DNA of 64,000 nucleotides from positions 66,958,395-67,022,394 of the forward strand of contig OX243811.1 of the NCBI GenBank assembly GCA_945859605.1, in the 5' to 3' direction. Within the stretch, counting starts at the first letter, position 1, and each line of letters opens with the position of its first letter. Below, in pieces: positions 1 to 9,400 of this stretch. The position numbers and the translations under genes are program-made. The notes below the pieces were generated by a model. It was not told where the DNA came from, ran no database searches, and was given only the letters and a program-made list of their open reading frames with translations. Origin of the DNA: Lumbricus rubellus (Eukaryota > Annelida > Clitellata > Crassiclitellata > Lumbricidae).

Positions 1-323
1 GCAACTCTGCATGCATTACATATAATTATATATTATTATGTATGTGTGCATGTATTCAAAGACATGTATGTTTGAATGCATGTTTATATGTTATACATGC
101 AATGTCATGCATGTATGTACGTGTGTGCACATGTACATGCATTCGGACATGTATGCTAGTGTCCATGTGTGTTGCATGATTGATTGAGTGAGTGTTTGAT
201 TGATTGATTGACTGATTGGATTAGTGTGCTTTAGGCCATCAGCACAGCTTTAAAGAAAACAACAATTATTCATAAAACTTCAATCAAAACATTCTACCAT
301 ATTTTTGTTTTTTTGTCTGTTAG
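1..323. repeat. Simple-sequence-rich host DNA left of the first exon
   Basis: Positions 1-175 are degenerate ATGTATGTGTGCATG-type sequence and 178-220 are GATT/GACT-type tetranucleotide repeats. A pyrimidine-rich tract (301-320) ends in the splice acceptor of the first recognisable exon. I see no coding potential, so this is intron sequence of the glutamate carboxypeptidase-like gene. Confidence 0.6.
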
Positions 324-409
324 GAAAGTGAGGCTTGATGTGTTCACTGATCTTGAGACGCGAGAAATCACGAACGTAGTTGGAATCTTGAGAGGCACAG
401 AAGAGCCAG
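324..409 (+). CDS. GCPII-like exon a
   Basis: It encodes [19 protein letters not shown] and continues ILRGTEEP, matching the strand just before the M28 domain (family pattern 'NVIGTLRGAVEP'). The acceptor AG is at 322-323 and the donor GT at 410-411. The leading base completes a codon from an exon outside the window. The trailing G joins AT of the next exon to make the Asp of the 'EPD-HYVIVG' junction. Confidence 0.85.
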
Positions 410-3400
410 GTAGTGAGATTGATCAACAGCTGCTATATTGTATTGTATTGTAACATTTATGAAGCACATCTAATATAAGGTGAACCGTTCAGAGGCGCTC
501 CCAGTAGCCTACGCAAGACCCGCGAGAAGAAGCAGGTTTTGAGAAGAGAGAAGGTTGGAGACAGACTTCCAGACAGAATTGTAGAGTGAACAGAAGGAGA
601 AAGCACGTTCTAAAGAGAAGGACCAAATGTATTTTGAGGTTTTGTGAGACCCCTCAGCGATGGGTGGGTCTAATTCTAGGAGCGAAAGATTTCAGTCTTA
701 AGTTGCCTTTGAAGATTTCAGTCATAAGTTGCGTTTGAAGATTTCAGTCTTAAGTTGCCTTTGAAGATTTTAGTCTTAAGTTGCCTTTGAAGATTTTAGT
801 CATAAGTTGCCTTTGAAGATATCAGTCTTAAGTTTCCTTTGAAGACTTTAGCCATAAGTTGCCTTTGAAGATTTTAGTCATAAGTTACCTTTGAAGATTT
901 CAGTCTTAAGTTGCCTTTGAAGTTAGTTGCATGGCTATTTTGTTTTATCTGTGACAAAAAAGTTTGCTCTTGAAGTTCGCTACTTCCTGTCGATGAAACG
1001 GTTGCCTTTGAAGATGCTACCAGTTTATCTTATTTCGATGAGTTATAAACCAATTTCAGATCATTACGTAATCGTTGGATGTCACTACGATGCGTGGACG
1101 TATGGAGGGGTTGATCCAAATTCAGGAACAGCAGTTCTCATGGAGATAACGAAAGCATTTGATATGCTGCTGACCAAAGGTACATGTAACTGCAGATTCA
1201 CAGTTCAGTCAGTTGTTTCACAGTTCAGTCGGTTGGTTTTATATATATGAAGATGCAGAACTCGCAAATTACCTGTTTCCCTTCAGTTTGCATTATAATA
1301 GTGCTTTGGGAAACGCTGATCTAACCAATGTGCGCAATTACAATTATGATATTCTGTTTCAAGGTTAACAATAATTATTCTGAACTCAACGGAGATAAAT
1401 AAAAAGTTGGTTACCTACACGAGAAGTCTGGTATGAGTTTGGAGACGCTAAGAGAAGCGACAAGAGAGAGGAAACACTGGAGAGAATTCATCGTATAACT
1501 GTCGCCAGAGCTCCAAGAGCTGACGGCACCAGGTGACCGGGTGATTTTAAAAATACGGTGCGTAACTCTATTGGAGAAGCACTGAGTTATGTTTGCAGTA
1601 TTGGCTTTAAAAGTTTAAACTGTTGTGTGCAGGTTGGCAACCAAGGCGGACGATTATATTTGCTCACTGGGACGCAGGTGAAATGGGTCAGATCGGGTCA
1701 TATGAATGGGTCGAGGTAAGGTCATGACCTTTTAATTGGCTGTCATGCTTTGCAAAATTGTTCTACATGGTCATGATGAATGTTCCCTCTGTTGTTGGAG
1801 TCCATGTAGGTTTAAAATGTCTATTGTGGAACTTTTTACAATAAGAGTAAAACTTTTGCATAGGCCTATTGTGGAGTCAGCAGATAATGATGATAGGCCT
1901 ATAGATAATTATTGGTTCGATTAGATAAGCCTTATAATTTAGGTATGGAGAAAGTGTCTTAAAAGTGATTTTTAACCAATGTGCCTCCTCATTGAAGTGC
2001 ACTAATAATAGGCTTATTAAATGATGCGCTGTGGAGTGAGATGGATTGCGTTTAACAGCAGTCTAGTCAGCTCGAAGGGCAAGTCCAGGAGGATGGAGAG
2101 GTCATGGGAGAGATCATGGGAGAGGTCATGGGAGAGGTCATGGGAGAGGTCATGGGAGGGATGGTCGGTTTTCATTCATCAAGTCGAACGACATTCTAAG
2201 AATAATTCAATTACTGGTTTTCAAATGCACATGATGTCAGGGAAGATGCAGTACGCTGTATATAACGTGTTTCATGATTCAGCGTAAAACCTATCTGTGT
2301 TCACAACTAGCTTATAATTATATTATCGAGAGATTAAACCTTATTTTCTTTCATTATCAGCTCATTACTTATTGATGAAGCAAGATTCACATTCAATTTG
2401 CTACAAAGGTGCCGCATTTGTATCGATCTCTGCTCTGTTCACTTAGGAGTTTGCTGCAGAGTTGACTGGTCGGACTGTGGCGTACGTGAATGTTGATGAA
2501 GCTGTATCGGGTAAGAAGAGTAATGCTTGTATTTCCAGGTCTTGACGTTTATTTGCAATTTATACTCCTTTTAAATTCATCATTCATTCCGATTATTTAT
2601 AATTTATAGGGCCTCTTCAAGAGACTTACTCAGAGGCACTCGCAGTAGCCTACAGCCAAAGCTAAGAAAAAGTAGGATCTGAGCTACATTGTACATCATA
2701 CATGTACTTATGAAAAGCAGGGGAGTTTAGCCTAGGCATAAATCGTAAGGCTAGTGGGAATCATTCCATTGGCGGGATCCACAATCGAAAGGCTCGGCGC
2801 CGTCTGATAGACACGTGAGCTCGTGGAACCAAAAGCACATCCGTGTCGACGAAGAGAGAAGAGCTTGACGGGCTGTGACGTCAGTTCAACAAAAATGGGA
2901 CAAATAGGCCTTTGATGGAGTGCAACCAAGAAGGCATGGCTAAAGAAGTGCAACGGCTCGGTCGTTGATGCGCTTAGAAACAGGAAGCCAGTTACTTTTT
3001 GCAGCAGATGCCGATTGTGGGGTTGACTCATCAGTGTTGTACAGGCTCCATAACACTTTTTGCATCACTGTGGTTGGACTTGGAGCGTCTCTGAGTGGAC
3101 ATTTTGAAGGGTGCTATATAAATTCTTGAAACTAATGACTGAATGAACGAACGAAAAGAGCTATAGACTGAATGCGACCATGGAACGACGATCAAGAGGT
3201 TTTGAGGATGATGACTGAATAGCCTAATTACCCATGAGACATAGTCGAACTTGTCTTACCGTGATTTAATGCAGGGGTTCTCAACCTTTTTTGGCGCGCG
3301 ACACACCTAAACTTGCAACCAAATTTCGCGACACACCATGCAATTGTCATTGTGAATATCGTTAAAAAATTTAAATTAGGTCTCCTAAGTCAGCTTGCCT

Positions 3401-6400
3401 ATAGGCATATATTTGAAATTGCTACAAATTTTAATAAATGAATGTTGATAGGCCTACTGAATGCTCTCTATTTTCTAATTATTTTAACATTCAAAATTTT
3501 ACTAATGTAAATTTGCGATTCTACGACGTTTTATGACTCTTCATTAATGGTATGTCCTAACAGTTAGGCCTGATGAGATTTGTGTTCTTGCATTTTCCTT
3601 GGATCATAGTTAGACGAGGATCCACAGACTTTGTGAGTACAACACGTATAGGGCCTACGCTCAACTTACAACTGAGACAACGACTGAAAATAGCCATATT
3701 TGAGTTACATGAGTTTTAGATTTAAAAAAGCATAAATTGTCCATAGTCCAAACCATCTGATAGCTCAAGACAAAACAGGAAAACATGGGATAAAGGTAGC
3801 TGAACACTACCGAAACTATAAACGCCCTTCAAAACGTCGAATAATTGTAACGGAAACTGGAGTGCGCAGGCTTTCAGTAACGTTTTAGTTTAAAAAACGG
3901 GCGATTGGGACTTCTGGGTCCCTGGACTTTGTGCACCTTCCTTATAAATTATTGTAAATTGTCTCTCTCTGAATACGAAAATAACCTTTCCATGTCATCA
4001 ATTTTAGAATCCCAATTTTTTTTTCTGATAATTTCCCCCATTATTTTCGAAGGTTACAGCATTATCATGCAGGCCTACATAGGCAGTGCATGTGGGCTTA
4101 TAAGGCCAACATTGTGGCTGCTCCCGATTGAGATCAAATGGAATAGAATGAAGTCCTTGGAATTGCCTATAGCCTAGATATTCTCACAGCCTACGCCTGC
4201 CAAACTGCTAAAGTGAACAAGTCAGTGTAATGCAAAAACGACGGTTGTGTGCTGTGAGGATTGGTGTGTCGCCAATTCTTCGCGACACACCAGCGACACA
4301 CCACTTTTACGCGACACACCTCCGGTCACTAGTGTGTCGCGACACACCGGTTGAGAACCCCTGATTTAATGCACTTTTCAAGCATTGCAATATTAATGCT
4401 GGCAAGAGATCAATGTTAATAGACTATTATTGTGTTGTTTTTCGATTAGGTAACTTCCTGTTGGATGTCGAATGTTCTCCTATGCTACGAGCGTTGATGG
4501 TTAACGCATCGAAGAGAATTCCAATCAACGACATACATTACGATTCTTTATACGAATTCTGGGTTTCACGATCGTCAACGCGACCAGAAAATGATCATCC
4601 GATGTGTGTGACTTTTCGTCAATTCTTTTGATTGTTGTTGCCGTTTTAGAGTTCGTGACGATGACGACAATGACGGTGGTAATACAATGTCACAGTATTT
4701 TACTAACGGGACTGTTCACTGTGTTCAACCTCAACCGTTATCCCTTGCGAGACCTATCTGTTGGTTTTTTTTAAAATTACGCAAACAGTTTATTTTGCAG
4801 CTACAATTTCACCAGAAACCTTCTGAGGAAACGTTATTTAACACACGATATAAGCATATGTTTATCGGGATCTCAAAATTTCTAAAGCGCCACTCGAAAG
4901 TTAAGTGCAGGGCATCAGCTTATTCACGAGCGATTATTAGTGCACTATCATTACACAATCATGCTCTTGCTTATCATTCTGGTTATTTTCTTAGAGCTAA
5001 GCAAGTTTATCCAAATTTATCGAAGAACTTATACTAACAGTCAAATTCAACAGAGGCCATAGGAAGAAGATGCGAGAAATGTTTTTTTTAGCTACATGAG
5101 CAAAATTGTTGATTATGATGAATAGGACCAAGCTGCTGTATTTAAGTGCTTGGTGACGTTTCTCACAAATTCTGTGCTATGTCGACGTTCCAGCTTCAGC
5201 AAGCCTTCATCGGACAGTGATCATGTTTCGTTTCTCTACAACTTGGGAATCCCAATTGTCTGGCCAAGATTCAGTAACAGAGTAAGTTAGATATATTTAC
5301 AGGATATTTGTGGTTAACTAGGACTTATTAGGATTTGTGATTTCAAGGATCATGCAGGCCTACATTTCCTGGATATCACAAAGTCATGTGATATTGCGCG
5401 CATCAATGCAACCCTGGAAATTGGACAAGGTGTGTAAATGGCATAATTATATCTGAGAATATTCACACTGCGGAATAGCTGATTGCTGGCACAGACAAGC
5501 AGCACTTCATGCATAAAGCCAAAAAATCTTGGCTATAATTGCATCCATCATCTCTTGCTTTTTCCCATTCTAGCCACGGCAAAATAAAATAAAATCTTGA
5601 GAGATTTATGAAACAAAGTTTGATTGGTCAAATTAATGTAATAAACGCAGCTTTTAAGGGATGTCATTTCAGATGGACGGCCCTTCAACCGTGAAGTGAG
5701 CTAGTATGAAAACATTTGTTAAAACGAAAAGTAGTAGTTGAAAGAATACATGTCAATTGCCCAGGGGAAGGCAAGCGACCCTCTCCTACCCCTACGTGAG
5801 GGTTTCAATGGATAGTTTAAATGCTGTTTTATGATAATTTTCTGCAGAGATCATTGAGTGACCGTGTCAATCGATTTCCTGCACATCACACGGTAATCGA
5901 TGGATACGAATATGTTCAGAAGTTTGTTGATGCATCGTTTGAGACTCACGCCACCCTCGCAAGACTCATCTCTGAAGTCGTTCTTCAACTTTCGTCTTCT
6001 ACTCGACTTCCGCTCGACGTTCGAGAATTATCACAGACGTTGAGACTCGACATTGATGCAATGGTGACCGGGAAATTCAAAGACTTTGCAAGACAACTGG
6101 GTGAGTTGTTGAACTTCTATCTGGTCTCTCATAGATGTCTTGGATCATCCTATGACATTCATTGATTCGTTCATTCAGAATTTATGAAGCTCCCAAGGAA
6201 ACTATTCAGAGGCGCTCCCCGGCTATAGGAGCTTGAAGGGGCGCTGTAACAAGTACACATACAAACAAACAAACCAACTAACAAACAAATATAGAGTTAA
6301 AATTAGGCTAATGTGGTGGTCGTCGTAATGATTACATTTTAGAAAAAAATTGTTCCGTAAGCACCCGTAGGCTACGCAAACCGCAAATCCGGTGACCGTA

Positions 6401-9400
6401 GCTCCCTCTCTCTGCCTGCGTGATACCAGGACAAGATCTAAGCATAAAGATAGTTCAGAGGCATGCAGCCTAACTGCTCTGTAAAAGGGGCCGGAATTTC
6501 TGTTGCCTGCCCTGCGGCATTATCCGTTCGTGTGTACAATTATTGCCAACTGTACAGTCACCTGACCATACATGATCCAACGTATGTATCTGATTACTTT
6601 TAAGAGATCTTCTCAAGACTCTCATAGTGGCGTTCAGCATGACGATCATTGTACACTGTTCTAATGAGGTGCGTCCTCAGGAAGTTTGAACTGTTTCGTG
6701 AGTTGAATGTGACGCACTATTTGTTTAGCACTTCTATGAGATAGCTATTTGGGGTAGGGGCCCTACACCCGCCCTGATAAGACAAGACCACGTTCAAACA
6801 TGATGGTTGTCAATTGCTGGCAAAGTACAGGTGGAGAAAGGCGAAAGATATTTACATCACGCGTTACATGTCTGGCTATCTATCTGTGCCTTAAGATAAT
6901 GATGATAATGATAACATAATGATAATGATGGCGATTTTAATGATTGTAATCAGTGTTTTTCAGTGACGTTCGTGACACCTCTGAACTTCGAGAGGTGGGC
7001 AATATCAAACACAGTTGCCTTGTAATGGACTGATTACTTGAATTGCTCTTGCAAGGTCTTTCAGACAAATACACTGTGTCCCATAAAAAAAAACACACCA
7101 AAAACTTTTCAAAAATTTTCTATATCAAACTAAGCCAATTGTAATAAAAGTTCGTACGTTGTTTCTCAAATAATTTTGCCACAAAATATGTTACATTTTA
7201 CTTACTCACAGAAGTGGTTGCTGTTGGAGGCAGTGACGCAGACTAGGCGTGTTTGGAAACATTTAAACAGAGATTAGTAACTTATAGCTAAAATGGTTTT
7301 CGGCAGCGAAGATAAATTTTTTATTAAGAATTTAGTATTGTTGAAGGGTTACATTGGACCGGAACTCTGGCCAGCAAACTCACCAGACCTCAATCCCGTT
7401 GACTACAGAATTTGTGGTCTAATACAGGAACGCCTCTACCAGACAGCAATACGGGACATCAACGAGTTGAAGGAGCGCCTCATCGTTGTGTGGGCACAGT
7501 TGAAGCAGAGTGTCTTTGACAAAGCTATTGAACAGTGGCGGCCAAGGCTGAGAGCCTGCGTTCAAGCGAAGGGACATCACTTCGAACATCTTCTTAAATG
7601 AAACATTACTTTAAATTCTTATTTAACATTAGACTTACACGCGTTTCGTGACAAAAACATTTGGTGTGTTTTTTTATGGGGCACAGTGTAGATGGGCATG
7701 TAGACACTCAGACAAACAGACGGACAGGCAGACAGACAGAATTATATACAGAAAGACAAGCATGTAGACAGGGACAGTCAAATACAGTGAGTTATCTGTG
7801 TGCATATTATATTATAGGTCACTGTAGGCCTAGTATGTTAACATTCGACCTCTGTTTGATAGCACTATAAGAACTTAGAGGTAGAACGAACTTGATCAAA
7901 GTAATGTATTTTCTCTTCGTAAGTTAAAAATGTTCCTGCGTTGACAATCCAGAAAACGTCAATAAACGAATAGAACAATTTAAAATATTCTGCATACATT
8001 TTTTATTAATACAATTTCATAGTGCTTTTATTTGTGTATTACCCTCTCTTGAATGTGTCTCTTTTGGCCATTGCTCCATTTATTGGGATAGTAAGCTAAA
8101 TTTGTCAGTCATCACTGAGTAGAATCTTTATTATGGAACCGAATGCATGGGAGGTGAAAGCTTGCATCAGAAGGAAAAGGTCCTTATGAGTGACCAGTTC
8201 ATTTATTCCCTTCCTCATCAGTCACTCTGCGGTAGGCCTACTCCTGCAGCATTTTATTCATGCTCTGGTAGTATATGCATTCATTATTATGTTTTCCCTA
8301 TTGTGTTTTGTTTCTCGTTGTTAATAGTTTCTTGAGTAAATTTATGTTTAAATTTATGATTATTGAAGACTGTCAAGTGTGCTTTTCAAGCTGTTCAGAA
8401 AGACCCCCTCCTCCAGTTCGCTGTGACATTTATTAAGCAACACTTTCCTCCTCTTGTTCCGCTCTCTGCACAACCCCCATGACCCCATCACAAACGATTT
8501 CCGCTTTTGCCTCGGGCTCTCTTCTCGACTTCACCCTCGGAATCCGACTTCGCATCGTAACGGACTAAGCAACATGGATATATTTTATTACGGACTTGAA
8601 TCGGTATAATATCGCCCACCCGCCGGTGATTAAACCGGTCTCCCATCTTGCCTCTGCGTGGCAATGAGAAAGTTCGGGTATTTCCATTAATTTGCGTTAC
8701 GAAAGGTCTTTGTCTTACCTTTATAATGGCTTTAGATAGCATAAACCATTAATCGATTATCACTTCAAATGAATCTTTTTTGAGTCATCATCCATTGAAA
8801 TGCAATCAAAGCTCTGTAGTTTATGGAAATAAAAGGTTTGATAAAGAGTAAGCACGTTGGAATTATAGCGAGTGTTGAAGCCAATAGTTTAAACTAATAG
8901 GCCTAAGATTTAGTGTTGCGTCTCTAGGTAGGGCCCTGAGGCCAAACCCAGTGAGATGTTTGGGAATCAAAAACTGGTTGTTGGAAGAACAACCAAAATA
9001 ATAAAAAGACTATGCTATGCCTCATAATAATCTTCGTTTAATTAGAAAATGAGACACACCGCCAAGGCCGTATTTAGGGGGGTGTTTTGGGTGTTTGAAC
9101 ACCCCCCGAAATGGAAAATGGAGAAAAAAATCTATTGCATTTTTATAGTTCGTCATGCAAAAAATCCTAAAAAAGTGATGAAAACACCCCCCGAAATGCC
9201 GAAATGAAGTAAAATAAATTTGACGGCGAAAATATTTCACAGAATTCGACCAAATGACTAAAAAAAAAAAAAGGTCGTCAGAAATTTTGTCGGCGAAAAT
9301 GGAAAATATTTCACAGATTTCGACCAAATAACTATAAAAAAAAGTCGTCAGAAATTTTCACAGATTTCGACCAAATGACTAAAAAAAAAGGTCATCAGAA

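Noticed and set aside
687..920. CRISPR-like array
   Set aside because: The 26-bp units are directly adjacent without spacers and the DNA is eukaryotic. It is a minisatellite.
8488..8742. 84-codon minus-strand frame in the peptidase intron
   Set aside because: Not recognisable, with no splice or promoter context; most likely chance.
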